A stretch of 58,159 bases of DNA from Desulfovibrio sp. OttesenSCG-928-C06 (lineage in GTDB: Bacteria; Desulfobacterota; Desulfovibrionia; Desulfovibrionales; Desulfovibrionaceae): contig JAJDJF010000004.1 of the NCBI GenBank assembly GCA_030267065.1, positions 1 to 58,159 of the forward strand, in the 5' to 3' direction. How positions within the stretch are numbered: position 1 is the first letter of the stretch; each line of letters starts with the position of its first letter. Positions 24,182-34,350 of the stretch are shown piece after piece. Under the pieces are notes generated by a model. That model made no database searches. It saw only the letters and a program-made list of their open reading frames with translations, and was not told the origin of the DNA. The position numbers and the translations under genes were made by a program.

Positions 24182-25609
24182 CTACAACACTTCCTTGCGT
24201 TTGGATGATGATGGAATACCCAATGCTGTACGGTACTTGGCTACAGTGCGGCGGGCAATATTCAGCTGAAGCTCATCCTGAAGCATCTCCACGATCTTCT
24301 CATCGCTCAGAGGGGACTTCGGATTTTCGTCCGCAATGTACTTCTTGATCAGCACCTTTACGCTTTCCGAGCCAACCTCGTTGCCGTCGGCCAGAGCCAG
24401 AGAGCTGTTGAAAAAGTACTTGAGTTCGTAGACCCCGTAAGGCGTGGCTGCGTACTTGTTAGAGGTAACGCGACTGATGGTGGATTCGTGCATGCCCACG
24501 TCTTCCGCAATTTCCTTGAGGATAAGCGGGCGCAGGCGTGAAGGTCCCTGCTCGAAAAACTCGCGCTGGTACTTCACAATGCTTTCCATAACCTTGTAAA
24601 GCGTGCGCTGGCGCTGGTGCAGGCTCTTGATTAGCCAGGACGCTGAACGCATACGCTCCTGAAAATAGTCCTTGTCCTTGTTGCCGGAGACCGAGGCCAG
24701 ATTGTCGGCATAAAGAGAGGAAAGCTGAAGCTGCGGCAAACCGTCGTCGTTAAGAGCAATCATGAAGTCGCCTTCATAGCCATACACATACACGTCCGGT
24801 GCAACGTAGTTTGGCTCAACATTGCCAAAGCTTGCGCCGGGCATGGGGTCAAGCGACTGGATGATATCAAGGTATTCCTTGAGGTCTTCCGTGGTCAGCT
24901 TGAACTTGCGCATGATCGGCTTGTAGCGGCGCGATTCCAGATCTTCGAGATGGTCGCGGATAAGCGAGAGCAGAATCGGGTCCCGGTCGTAGTTCAATAC
25001 TTCGATCTGAACCAGCAGACACTCCTGCGGTGTACGCGCTGCAACGCCAACGGGGTCGAACTTCTGTACTGCCTTCAGCACCGGCAGCACCTCATCAGGC
25101 GAACAGGAGGCAAGCTCGGCCACGTCTTCAAGGCTGGCCTGCAAATAACCGTTGGAGCTTAAGTTGCCGATTATGGCCTCGCCAATCTCCTGCTGCTTTT
25201 CATCAAGCGGAGAAAGACGCAACTGCCAGAGCAGGTGGCCGTCAAGGGTGGGATTGGATGAGTAGCGGGTTTCAAAAAGGTTGCTGTCTTCCGGCATTTC
25301 GGACTCGCGCGGCGCAGCCTGACGGGAAGTACTGGCAAAATCGCCAAGGTAATCTTCCCAGTCCGCGTTGGTTGCGACCTCACGGCTGTAGGCTTCCTCC
25401 ATTTCAGGAGTGTCAGCCCGCTTTTCCTCGTATTCCTCGTGGCGCTCATCAACGGATTCCTCCAGAAAAGGATTCTCCATGAGCTCCTGCTGGACCATGT
25501 CCACCAGTTCGATGCGGGATAGCTGCAACAGCTTGATGGCCTGCTGCAGTTGCGGGGTCATTACCAGTTGCTGACTAAGCTTGAGCTGTTGTCTGAGTTC
25601 CAATGCCAT
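24182..25609 (-). CDS. rpoN: RNA polymerase sigma-54 factor
   Basis: 475 residues. Sigma-54 directs RNA polymerase to -24/-12 promoters and needs AAA+ activators. Region I is glutamine- and leucine-rich at the N-terminus (LRQQLKLSQQLVMTPQLQQA), followed by an acidic linker (about 55-110). The core-binding domain covers about 115-300. A helix-turn-helix is at about 370-390 (DVGMHESTISRVTSNKY). The invariant RpoN box ARRTVAKYR is near the end. It has its own upstream region, separated from lptB by a terminator. Two good sigma-54 promoters occur in the window, at fliK and at flagellin. Confidence 0.96.
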   Translation of the reverse strand: MALELRQQLKLSQQLVMTPQLQQAIKLLQLSRIELVDMVQQELMENPFLEESVDERHEEYEEKRADTPEMEEAYSREVATNADWEDYLGDFASTSRQAAPRESEMPEDSNLFETRYSSNPTLDGHLLWQLRLSPLDEKQQEIGEAIIGNLSSNGYLQASLEDVAELASCSPDEVLPVLKAVQKFDPVGVAARTPQECLLVQIEVLNYDRDPILLSLIRDHLEDLESRRYKPIMRKFKLTTEDLKEYLDIIQSLDPMPGASFGNVEPNYVAPDVYVYGYEGDFMIALNDDGLPQLQLSSLYADNLASVSGNKDKDYFQERMRSASWLIKSLHQRQRTLYKVMESIVKYQREFFEQGPSRLRPLILKEIAEDVGMHESTISRVTSNKYAATPYGVYELKYFFNSSLALADGNEVGSESVKVLIKKYIADENPKSPLSDEKIVEMLQDELQLNIARRTVAKYRTALGIPSSSKRKEVL

Positions 25610-25741
25610 TTAGTACATACCCGTATTGCTGAAAATCATTAAATTTTACCCGGAATACGCTATTCCACCAGATTCTCAGGCAGGTCACGCCAATATTCCA
25701 CAATACCGCGCCGCACTCGCGCCACCGGAATATTAGCAAAC

Positions 25742-25770
25742 CAGATACCCATGCCAGAATCATGCCATAG
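25742..25770 (-). promoter_or_regulatory. Possible sigma-54-like -24/-12 element upstream of rpoN
   Basis: On the minus strand TGGCATG, four bases, TGGC (25768 down to 25754) has the required GG and GC at the correct spacing but deviates from consensus at two positions (TGGCACG-N4-TTGC). It lies about 145 bp upstream of the rpoN ATG. Chance similarity is quite possible. Confidence 0.25.
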
Positions 25771-25817
25771 TTTAAGATTTATAGCAAGCACAAGGCATAA
25801 ACGGCAGATGAAAGATA

Positions 25818-25850
25818 AAGCAAAACCGCCCTGAAGGGGGCGGCTTGCTT
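25818..25850 (-). terminator. Intrinsic terminator after lptB
   Basis: Read on the minus strand, AAGCAAG-CCGCCCC pairs with GGGCGG-TTTTGCTT, with T-rich sequence in the 3' arm. It lies about 50 bp beyond the lptB stop and separates the kds/lpt genes from rpoN. Confidence 0.75.
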
Positions 25851-25898
25851 GTGTATGAACCACTATGACAGAAGTTCGAAAAATATAAAAAAGAGCAA

Positions 25899-26663
25899 TT
25901 ACAGGGAGAAGCCCTCGCCAAGATAGACAGAGCGGGCCTTGGGGTCCGCAACAATCTCCTCTGGCGTGCCATCAATGATGATACGGCCCTGATGCACCAG
26001 ATAGGCGCGGTCACAGATACTCAGGGTCTCGCGCACGTTGTGGTCGGAAATCAGAATGCCGATGCCCTTCTCGCGCAGCCCCTGAATCAGCGACTGGATA
26101 TCATCAACCGCCAGCGGGTCGATGCCCGCGAACGGCTCGTCCAGCAGCACAAACTTGGGATGACGGATCAGCGAACGGGCCAGTTCCAGTCTGCGCCGTT
26201 CGCCGCCGGAAAGAAACGAGGCCAGCGACTTGTGCAGATGATCAATCCTGAACTCGCGCAAAAGCTCCATGGCGCGTTCCTTGCGTTCGGACTTCTTAAG
26301 CCCGGTGTACTCAAGAATAATCATCAGGTTATCAAGAACGGTCAGACTGCGAAAAATCGAGCTTTCCTGCGGCAGGTAAGAGAGCCCTACCCGCGCCCGG
26401 TCATGCAGGGGCCAGCCCGCTATGTCCAGATCGTTCAGGAAAACATGACCGGTGGTCGGCTTTACAATGCCGGTAATCATATAGAAGGTGGTTGTCTTGC
26501 CTGCGCCGTTGGGGCCAAGCAAGCCGACAATCTCGCCGGTACGCACCTTTATGGAAATATCGTGAACGACCGTCCGGTCGCCGTAACGCTTGCTCAGGCT
26601 TTGCGTTTTGACCACATTCCCGGCAAGAGCGGAGGCCGAAGGAGTGGATACAGCTGCGCTCAT
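25899..26663 (-). CDS. lptB: LPS export ABC transporter ATP-binding protein LptB
   Basis: 254 residues from ATG 26663, whose first base lies one nt after the lptA stop codon. LptB powers extraction of LPS from the inner membrane by LptFG and its passage along the LptC-LptA bridge. Walker A GPNGAGKT at 50-57, Q-loop YLPQESSIF, signature LSGGERRR, Walker B FVLLDEPFAGID and the switch SDHNV are all present. The first 18 residues are a Ser/Ala-rich extension. It is the last gene before a terminator. Confidence 0.95.
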   Translation of the reverse strand: MSAAVSTPSASALAGNVVKTQSLSKRYGDRTVVHDISIKVRTGEIVGLLGPNGAGKTTTFYMITGIVKPTTGHVFLNDLDIAGWPLHDRARVGLSYLPQESSIFRSLTVLDNLMIILEYTGLKKSERKERAMELLREFRIDHLHKSLASFLSGGERRRLELARSLIRHPKFVLLDEPFAGIDPLAVDDIQSLIQGLREKGIGILISDHNVRETLSICDRAYLVHQGRIIIDGTPEEIVADPKARSVYLGEGFSL

Positions 26664-26664
26664 A

Positions 26665-27396
26665 TCAGTTCCCCGCTCTCTGACTACTGCTGGCAGCATT
26701 GGCATTGGATACCGGAACAACCTGAACCGCCGGAGCACCAGATGCCGCGCCAGACGCATTTGCCACATTCGGCACGCCAGCAGCCCCGGACGCGCTGCCC
26801 TGAGCCTGAACGGCACCGCCATCCGAAGCCTGACCAACGCTTCCTGAGGCGTTGTCCTTGGATATAAAGTCTACCTTGACGTTGCCTTCGGCCTGACTGC
26901 GGTTTTCCTTGAAGTAAAAATAGATGATGTCCGCGCCAAGCTGGTTTCCGTCTTCGCGCAGGATTGGATTACCTTCCATTTTCAGGGTTTCGGTGCGCAC
27001 CATGTAGGTAGCTTTTGAACAGGTTGCGCTGCGCCCTTGCGGAAGTTTGATTCGCACGTTTTCAAGCGCTACAACCCGTTCCACTTTTCCGGCATCCATG
27101 CCGCTCACGCCCCCGCTTTTGGAGCCGCTCTCCGCCTTGGCCAGAAACAGATCCAGCTTGTTGGAATTGAGCGTGAAATCCGGATGGGTAACGTTTACGC
27201 TTTTGGAAAAAGTGACCTTGCCTGCGTCTGAATCATAAATCATAGAATCTGACGTAACTCTGGTCATGACTGCTTTAGCCTGCCCGGTTCTGCTTGCGGA
27301 CTGGGCGGCAGCAGCCTGGGCAACAGCCGGATAAAAAGAATAAAACAGCATTGCCAGTAAAACGGCGCAAATTGCATATCTTGATTTCAGGACCAT
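26665..27396 (-). CDS. lptA: Periplasmic LPS transport protein LptA (OstA-like)
   Basis: 243 residues. A signal peptide (residues 1-28, hydrophobic core, AQA-type cleavage) precedes an OstA-like beta-jellyroll (about 40-175), which forms the periplasmic LPS bridge; TSDSMIYDSDAGKVTFSKSV and GADIIYFYFKENR are typical strands. The final 65 or so residues are Ala/Ser/Gly/Val-rich low-complexity sequence, longer than in E. coli LptA and probably disordered. It directly follows lptC (adjacent, no spacer) and precedes lptB. Confidence 0.9.
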   Translation of the reverse strand: MVLKSRYAICAVLLAMLFYSFYPAVAQAAAAQSASRTGQAKAVMTRVTSDSMIYDSDAGKVTFSKSVNVTHPDFTLNSNKLDLFLAKAESGSKSGGVSGMDAGKVERVVALENVRIKLPQGRSATCSKATYMVRTETLKMEGNPILREDGNQLGADIIYFYFKENRSQAEGNVKVDFISKDNASGSVGQASDGGAVQAQGSASGAAGVPNVANASGAASGAPAVQVVPVSNANAASSSQRAGN

Positions 27397-28083
27397 TTAT
27401 TTCTCGCTTTGTACAGTTGCCCAGTCAACGGTAACCCCGCCTGACGCAAAAAGCATGTTGGTATTCAAATCCCACATAACCTTGCCTGAGTCACCGTTCA
27501 TGTTCGGGCTGGCAAAAAAAGTTTTTTCGGGGGAGGTCAAAATTCTTTCAGAACCTGAGTAGGACAGCTCGTCAGAGGTCATGCGTCTGTCACCATTCAG
27601 TACCAGCACTTCTTTGATAAACCGCATATTATGCGTTTGCTGGTCAATATCGCCAGTAAGGGATTTTACGGTCACTATATCAGGCGTGTCAGCCACATCC
27701 GGCTCACCAAACCTGACCGGAGCGCCGGTTCCACCGGGCTGCCCGTCTTCAGCCTGCTTTTTGGTCCGCATGTAGTAGGTTAAAAAAGGCTCAGTGGCGT
27801 AAATCATCCCGCCCTGCTCCTGCATTTCGGCCTGTTCCGCCAGCAGTGTCCAGAGAACTTTGCCGTCATCGCCCTGAGAAAGTTCAAGGCCTTCCAGATT
27901 CATTACCGTTGGGCTATTGCCGCCATTCTGACCGGCATCAGCCTGCCCGGCAGCGGAAGACTGGCCAGAGGCGGTATGTGAAGAATCACTAGAGCCGGAA
28001 CCAGTCCCCGACGACCTGAAAACAAAAAATGCCGCTGCGCCTGCGCATAGCGCCAATATGATAACTATAAATATTTTCTTCAT
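27397..28083 (-). CDS. lptC: LPS export protein LptC
   Basis: 228 residues. One N-terminal membrane anchor (about 3-24), a Ser/Gly/Gln-rich linker (about 26-60), then a periplasmic OstA-like domain. The segments ELSQGDDGKVLWTLLAEQAEM, VKSLTGDIDQQTHNMRF and SYSGSERILTSPEKTF are LptC-like. It hands LPS from LptBFG to LptA. It is followed immediately by lptA. Upstream is a 255-nt gap with a candidate promoter, so lptC-lptA-lptB may also be transcribed on their own. Confidence 0.88.
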   Translation of the reverse strand: MKKIFIVIILALCAGAAAFFVFRSSGTGSGSSDSSHTASGQSSAAGQADAGQNGGNSPTVMNLEGLELSQGDDGKVLWTLLAEQAEMQEQGGMIYATEPFLTYYMRTKKQAEDGQPGGTGAPVRFGEPDVADTPDIVTVKSLTGDIDQQTHNMRFIKEVLVLNGDRRMTSDELSYSGSERILTSPEKTFFASPNMNGDSGKVMWDLNTNMLFASGGVTVDWATVQSEK

Positions 28084-28162
28084 TATATTTTCATCAAGCC
28101 CTCATAGAAATGCAGGCAGCGCGAAGCAATGCCCAAAAGGCTGATCGGAAAATCCGGGTATA

Positions 28163-28191
28163 AATTTATATGGTATAGTAATGTAATTCAA
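28163..28191 (-). promoter_or_regulatory. Candidate sigma-70-type promoter for lptC
   Basis: On the minus strand TTGAAT (28191-28186) is followed after 17 nt by TAAATT (28168-28163), with an overlapping TATAAA at 15 nt. It sits about 80 bp upstream of the lptC ATG in A+T-rich DNA. Confidence 0.45.
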
Positions 28192-28338
28192 AATTCAGGC
28201 TGGTAAAGTCGCTTTTGTGCTGTTTTAACCTCAAAAAACACAGACTAAAACCGGACTGGAAATTATAGCGGTCTGCCGCAGGTATTTCCAACAGGCAACA
28301 ACCGGCTAGCACCAGCGACTTTGACCATGACTGGAATA

Positions 28339-28926
28339 TTACCGGGAGGCCCAGTGCCCAAGCTGTTCTTCAAGCTTGCCCTGCGCAACCAGCACATGAC
28401 GCACCAACTGGCGCACCGCGCCGCGCCCACCACCAAGCGGGCTGACGTAATCCACCATGCCGCGCACTTCCGGCTGGGCATCTGCAACCGTCATGGAAAG
28501 CCCAACCCGGCGCAACAACGGCATATCCAGCCAGTCATCGCCGGTATAGGCTATCTCGCTCCAGTCCAGAGAGTGCTTTTTGCGAATCTCCTCCATGGTG
28601 GCAACCTTATCGAAAATGCCGGAGTAGAATTCCTCAATCCCGAGCGCTTCGGCCCGCTTTTCGGCAGCAGAAGACTCCATGCCGGTAATCAGGGCGGTGA
28701 TAATGCCTACATTCTGGGCCAGCTTGAAGGCTACCCCGTCCTGCACGTCAAAGCGCTTCATGCACAGGCCGGAAGCATCGTAATAGAGACCGCCGTCGGT
28801 CAGGATGCCGTCCACATCAAAGGCCAGCAGCCGGATTCCCTCAGCCTTTGCGTAAGGAAACGCGGGGTCAAGCTCAAGCGAGGCAAGCACTTTCGGGTTA
28901 GGAAGATCAGTCTTTAAGGTATTCAC
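28339..28926 (-). CDS. kdsC: 3-deoxy-D-manno-octulosonate 8-phosphate phosphatase KdsC
   Basis: 195 residues from GTG 28926, which has GGAG about 9 nt upstream and overlaps the kdsA end by 20 nt; the downstream coding pattern begins here. It removes phosphate from KDO-8-phosphate in lipopolysaccharide core synthesis. It is a C0-type HAD phosphatase: LLAFDVDGILTDGGLYY (nucleophile and acid Asp), the ITGMESSAAEKRAEALGI second motif, YTGDDWLDMPLL third motif. No cap domain, as expected of a tetrameric KdsC. Confidence 0.93.
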   Translation of the reverse strand: MNTLKTDLPNPKVLASLELDPAFPYAKAEGIRLLAFDVDGILTDGGLYYDASGLCMKRFDVQDGVAFKLAQNVGIITALITGMESSAAEKRAEALGIEEFYSGIFDKVATMEEIRKKHSLDWSEIAYTGDDWLDMPLLRRVGLSMTVADAQPEVRGMVDYVSPLGGGRGAVRQLVRHVLVAQGKLEEQLGHWASR

Positions 28927-29767
28927 GGCTGAGGCTCCAAAGCGCGGCCAGCTCCTTGAGGAGCCCCGGCAGTTTCTTGAGTTCCAGACTGTTTGGGCCA
29001 TCACACATGGCTTTGTCCGGATTGGGGTGGCACTCCATGAACACGCCATCGGCCCCGGCAGCAACGGCAGCCCGGGCCAGAGTCGGAACGTAGCGGCGGT
29101 CGCCGCCAGAGCTTGCGCCCTGCCCGCCCGGCAGTTGCACCGCGTGGGTGGCATCCATAATCACCGGCACGCCAAACTCGCGCATAACCGGGAAAGAGCG
29201 CATATCCACAACAAGATTATTATACCCAAAGCTGTTTCCGCGCTCGGTAAGCATAATCTTGCGGTTGCCGGTGGAATAAAGCTTGTCCAGCAGCGGCTTT
29301 ACATCCCACGGGGCCAGAAACTGGCCCTTTTTGACGTTAACCACGCGCCCACTGGAAGCGGCTTCCAGCAGCAGGCTGGTCTGACGCGAAAGAAAAGCCG
29401 GAATCTGAAGGATATCAACTCCTTCTGCAACCGGGGCGACCTCATGCGGCTCGTGTATGTCTGTAATGACCGGCAGCCCGCTTTTTTCGCGGATACGGGC
29501 CAGCCACTCCACTCCCTGCTTCAATCCGGGACCGCGAAAGCCCGAAAGCGAACTGCGGTTGGCCTTGTCGTAGGAGCTTTTGAACACAGCAAACAGCCCG
29601 GCCGCGCGCGCGGCCTCGGCCACGGCCAGAGCCGTATCCTCAGCCAGCGTGTAATCTTCCAGCACGCATGGACCGGCTATGACAAAGGGCCGGGAACTTA
29701 ACGCGGCGTATAGCTCATCGCTTGAATACGCGCCGGTTGCGGCAGTGGAAGTATTGCAGTCAGCCAT
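28907..29767 (-). CDS. kdsA: 3-deoxy-8-phosphooctulonate synthase KdsA, metal-dependent type
   Basis: 286 residues. It condenses PEP with arabinose 5-phosphate to KDO-8-phosphate. The barrel begins FVIAGPCVLED; the Cys34 here marks the metal-dependent class (the metal-free E. coli type has Asn). FKSSYDKANRSS, ITDIHEP, IPAFLSRQTSLL, NVKKGQF and ATHAVQLPGGQGASSGG are conserved family motifs. It lies 3 nt after pyrG and overlaps kdsC, forming a CTP- and KDO-producing unit ahead of the Lpt exporter genes. Confidence 0.95.
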   Translation of the reverse strand: MADCNTSTAATGAYSSDELYAALSSRPFVIAGPCVLEDYTLAEDTALAVAEAARAAGLFAVFKSSYDKANRSSLSGFRGPGLKQGVEWLARIREKSGLPVITDIHEPHEVAPVAEGVDILQIPAFLSRQTSLLLEAASSGRVVNVKKGQFLAPWDVKPLLDKLYSTGNRKIMLTERGNSFGYNNLVVDMRSFPVMREFGVPVIMDATHAVQLPGGQGASSGGDRRYVPTLARAAVAAGADGVFMECHPNPDKAMCDGPNSLELKKLPGLLKELAALWSLSREYLKD

Positions 29768-29770
29768 TCA

Positions 29771-31426
<1,656 letters not shown>

Positions 31427-31581
31427 CTATGACATTTCTATGAATAATGAGCGCTGTAACCCGACCAATAAACAACTTTTAAAAATAATGCAGCCGCAGG
31501 GCACCTATGTACCTGCGCTCTCAATCCGGAATATCCGGAGCATTTTACACGTTATGAATCCTTGCTCGCACGAGCGCGAAT

Positions 31582-31610
31582 AATATATACATTTTTTATA
31601 CGCGCGTCAG
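31582..31610 (-). promoter_or_regulatory. Candidate sigma-70-type promoter for pyrG
   Basis: On the minus strand CTGACG (31610-31605), a 17-nt spacer, then TATATT (31587-31582). About 165 bp upstream of the pyrG ATG. Confidence 0.55.
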
Positions 31611-31737
31611 CATCCTAATTTGCCACAAAAAAAAGCCTGACGCTGAAAAAACGCCCAAATCAAACATTTGCAATAAAAAAGCCTGTCAAAAAAAGTTGAT
31701 CAAGAACCATAACTTATTTTTGGCAAACATTCACCGG

Positions 31738-31767
31738 TTGACTGAGCAAGGCGGCAAAGGGTATGTT
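31738..31767 (+). promoter_or_regulatory. Candidate sigma-70-type promoter for purQ
   Basis: TTGACT (31738-31743), 18-nt spacer, TATGTT (31762-31767). It would give a 5' leader of about 150 nt before the purQ ATG. Confidence 0.45.
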
Positions 31768-31920
31768 AAATCCCCTTTTGGAGCGGCCAGATATAAATGG
31801 CCAGCTGACCCGGATTTACATACAAAAACGGGCCATTGCACAAGGGCCGATTGCGCCGCCCGTAAAGTTTTATGCGCAAGCAACGCAAGTTCCACAAGCA
31901 TAATCTCTCAAGGAGCTGAG

Positions 31921-32742
31921 ATGTCCAGACAAGTTTCCGCGCTCATCATTACCGGTTACGGAACCAACTGCGAAGTTGAGTGTGAATACGCGGCCAGAGT
32001 TGGCGGCGCGGACAAAACCCGCATCATTCATTTTTCAGAGCTGCAAAGCGGCGAGGTGCGCCTGGCCGATTACAATTTTCTGATTTTTCCCGGCGGCTTT
32101 CTTGACGGCGACGACCTTGGCGCAGCCCAGGCCGCTGCCCAGCGCTGGCAATACGCCAAAGACGACAAGAACCAGCCCCTGCTGGACCAGCTCCGCGCCT
32201 TCCTTGATCAGGGCGGCATTGCCATAGGCATTTGCAACGGCTTCCAGCTCATGGTCAAGCTCGGACTGCTCCCGGCTCTGGATGGCGGATACTTCCAGCG
32301 CCAGAGCTCCCTGACCCACAACGCCTCGGCCCGCTATGAAGACCGCTGGTGCTGGCTCAAGGTCAATGCGGACAGCCCCTGTGTATTCACCAGAGGACTT
32401 GACTACCTCTACCTGCCGGTGCGCCACGGCGAAGGCCGCTTTGTGCCGCAGGATGATGCCACGCTTGAGCGCATCACAAAAGAAAACCTGATCAGCCTGC
32501 AATACGCGCACCCGGACAACCGGGAAGTCACCATGGAATATCCGTACAATCCCAATGGCTCGCCGCTTGGCATTGCCGGGATATGCGACCCCAGCGGGCG
32601 TATTTTCGGCCTGATGCCGCACCCGGAAGCCTTTAACCACAAGACAAACCACCCAGAAAGGCCGGACCTTGCCGGCAAGGAAGCCATAACGCTGGGCACG
32701 GTGCTTTTTGAGAACGGCGTAAAATATCTCAAAAGCCGATAA
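31921..32742 (+). CDS. purQ: Phosphoribosylformylglycinamidine synthase subunit PurQ (glutamine amidotransferase)
   Basis: 273 residues from ATG 31921, with AAGGAG 6 nt upstream; longer readings into the leader have no ribosome-binding site. It supplies ammonia from glutamine for step 4 of purine synthesis, with PurL. Class I amidotransferase: nucleophile Cys105 in AIGICNGFQLM and His234/Glu236 in LMPHPEAF. LIITGYGTNCE is the PurQ N-terminus. It is about 45 residues longer than the B. subtilis protein. No purL or purS is adjacent. A terminator follows within 15 nt. Confidence 0.92.
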   Translation: MSRQVSALIITGYGTNCEVECEYAARVGGADKTRIIHFSELQSGEVRLADYNFLIFPGGFLDGDDLGAAQAAAQRWQYAKDDKNQPLLDQLRAFLDQGGIAIGICNGFQLMVKLGLLPALDGGYFQRQSSLTHNASARYEDRWCWLKVNADSPCVFTRGLDYLYLPVRHGEGRFVPQDDATLERITKENLISLQYAHPDNREVTMEYPYNPNGSPLGIAGICDPSGRIFGLMPHPEAFNHKTNHPERPDLAGKEAITLGTVLFENGVKYLKSR

Positions 32743-32750
32743 GCAAGCAA

Positions 32751-32787
32751 AGCCCGGATTATCAACAGATAAGCCGGGCTTTTTTAT
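32751..32787 (+). terminator. Intrinsic terminator of purQ
   Basis: AGCCCGG (32751-32757) pairs with CCGGGCT (32774-32780), with TATC/GATA pairing in the loop, then six T. Confidence 0.9.
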
Positions 32788-32814
32788 AAACAGCATAACC
32801 AGACAGGCAACCGG

Positions 32815-33609
32815 ATGATTCCCTGCTTCATTTGCGGACAAAATGCCGAAACAGGCTGGATACAAGGCTTCCCTCCGGCTCCTGACAGCCAGAAGCTTGG
32901 ACTTTGCCCGCGCCATAACACAAGGGACAACCGCAACAAGGTCAAGGAAGCCTGGCAGGACTTCATGCGCTCTTCAATCGGAACGCACGCGCGTAACGAA
33001 GCCTTCAGATCAGCGGCCACTCCGCATATTCTCAAAATATTTTTCATCGGCGGCGGCACCATATCAGTGCCCTGCATGGACGTGAGCACTCCAGATAAAG
33101 ATCTGCTCAAAGTCATCACTCCGGAAGCCGAGGCGGTATTTTTTCCGCTACGTCAGGTGCTCCGCTACTCTATAAGCCCGGTTTCTGCGGCAGAAGCAAC
33201 TGAAACAATCTTTGCCAAAACCACCTTTGCAGAATCAACTGACGAATCAGCCAGAAGACCGGCAACAGCCCGAACAGTAAACGTGGAAATCATCCCCGAC
33301 GAAACACCTGCCCTCGGCACGCCGAAATCGCTACCCGAAAACGGAACGCCAGCCCAAATTACAAATGCTGACGGGAATGCAGCTTCCACCGCGCATGGGC
33401 TGGCGGGGCAGCCGGTTCTGCCTGTTCTGCCTGTTCTGGAGGACGCACTGCGCAAACTACCGCCAAAAGTATTCGCATCAGGCCAGATGCCCAAAAGCGA
33501 CCAGAACATGCCCCTGGACGAAGCCGTGGAGCAAGACACAGGCAAAGAAGAAGACGAAGCATCGAACACGGACAGTCAGGAACAGCCCCCGGCAGCACAG
33601 CCAGAATAA
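32815..33609 (+). CDS. Conserved-looking protein with N-terminal Cys/His motif and disordered acidic tail, function unknown
   Basis: 264 residues; I do not recognise the family. The N-terminus has CFICGQ (Cys4, Cys7), then LCPRHNT (Cys31, His34), a CxxC...CxxH arrangement suggesting a single zinc site such as a treble clef. Residues about 70-125 look folded (ILKIFFIGGGTISVP, VFFPLRQVLRYS). Residues 130-264 are rich in Glu, Ala, Pro and Thr with a PVLPVLPVLE repeat, likely disordered. The start at ATG 32815 lacks a clear ribosome-binding site. It lies between two terminators, so it is probably monocistronic. Codon usage resembles the neighbours. Expression is not proven. Confidence 0.6.
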   Translation: MIPCFICGQNAETGWIQGFPPAPDSQKLGLCPRHNTRDNRNKVKEAWQDFMRSSIGTHARNEAFRSAATPHILKIFFIGGGTISVPCMDVSTPDKDLLKVITPEAEAVFFPLRQVLRYSISPVSAAEATETIFAKTTFAESTDESARRPATARTVNVEIIPDETPALGTPKSLPENGTPAQITNADGNAASTAHGLAGQPVLPVLPVLEDALRKLPPKVFASGQMPKSDQNMPLDEAVEQDTGKEEDEASNTDSQEQPPAAQPE

Positions 33610-33687
33610 CCAGCAGATTCAGATGCGGGCTGAATTCAGAAAAGAATATCAGGGCAGCAAAAAAACTTTTTAAGACCACAAGACAAG

Positions 33688-33719
33688 TAAAAAGGCAGGT
33701 AAAAAACCTGCCTTTTTTG
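33688..33719. terminator. Bidirectional intrinsic terminator
   Basis: AAAGGCAGGT (33691-33700), loop of five A, ACCTGCCTTT (33706-33715), T-run. It lies between convergent genes. Confidence 0.92.
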
Positions 33720-33725
33720 TTTGCT

Positions 33726-34106
33726 TTATTTCAGAGTGATGAAAAACGGCACCACATGCAAAGCTTCGGAAATCTGTCTGGTGCGGGCAATCTCCCACCC
33801 TTCCAGTTCGGCCTCCATTCTGGCGGCCACCTGTTTGGCTATACCGGCGGCGTTTATGATCGGATGCCTGTCCAGAACTTTGGGCAATCCGCTGGTAAGG
33901 TTGCATGCAAGGCACTGCGAACCGCGCCGATGCAGATTAAAGGCAAACTCCAGCCGCTTGCCCTGCGCCTCGGTAAAAACAAGCTCTATGTTATAGGCTC
34001 CGTCTTCCGGATCTCCAAACAGAGCCTCGAAAAATTCGTCGGTTCGTTCGGGTGGAAACACTTCCGTAGTCCATTCCCTGCTAAACACATCAACCGGGTT
34101 AATCAT
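33726..34106 (-). CDS. Conserved hypothetical protein (Desulfovibrio-type), function unknown
   Basis: 126 residues from ATG 34106, preceded by GGAG at 6 nt spacing; ATGs at 34109 and 34118 and a GTG at 34145 are alternatives. No signal peptide or membrane segment. It has one CLAC pair in the middle (SQCLACNLTSGLPKVLDRHP), an IELVFTEAQGKRLEFAFNLHRRG beta-type segment (shown by IELVFTEAQGKRLEF) and a C-terminal VVPFFITL. From memory, close relatives in Desulfovibrio genomes carry a misleading homeobox-type product name; there is no homeodomain here. The role is unknown. Confidence 0.65.
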   Translation of the reverse strand: MINPVDVFSREWTTEVFPPERTDEFFEALFGDPEDGAYNIELVFTEAQGKRLEFAFNLHRRGSQCLACNLTSGLPKVLDRHPIINAAGIAKQVAARMEAELEGWEIARTRQISEALHVVPFFITLK

Positions 34107-34350
34107 CATCTGCTCCATCCGACTTTTGGTTGAACTGTCATACACAATGATGCAATTTTAGTGCACGGATTTTATAATATATCAAATCCATCTTCCCGGC
34201 AAGTATTCCCAAAAATGTCAGCTGTAAATATCTGTAAACATTACAAGGACTAATATACGAACGAATGCCACGCCGTAAAACAAGCAAGAGCAGCATCAGT
34301 AACCAGAATAAAACTTAAAGTAAAACTTGAAGCATTACAAAAACACTGCT

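Noticed and set aside
31774-31920. A purine riboswitch in the purQ leader
   Set aside because: Short pairings exist, but the conserved core of known purine or PreQ1 riboswitches is not present.
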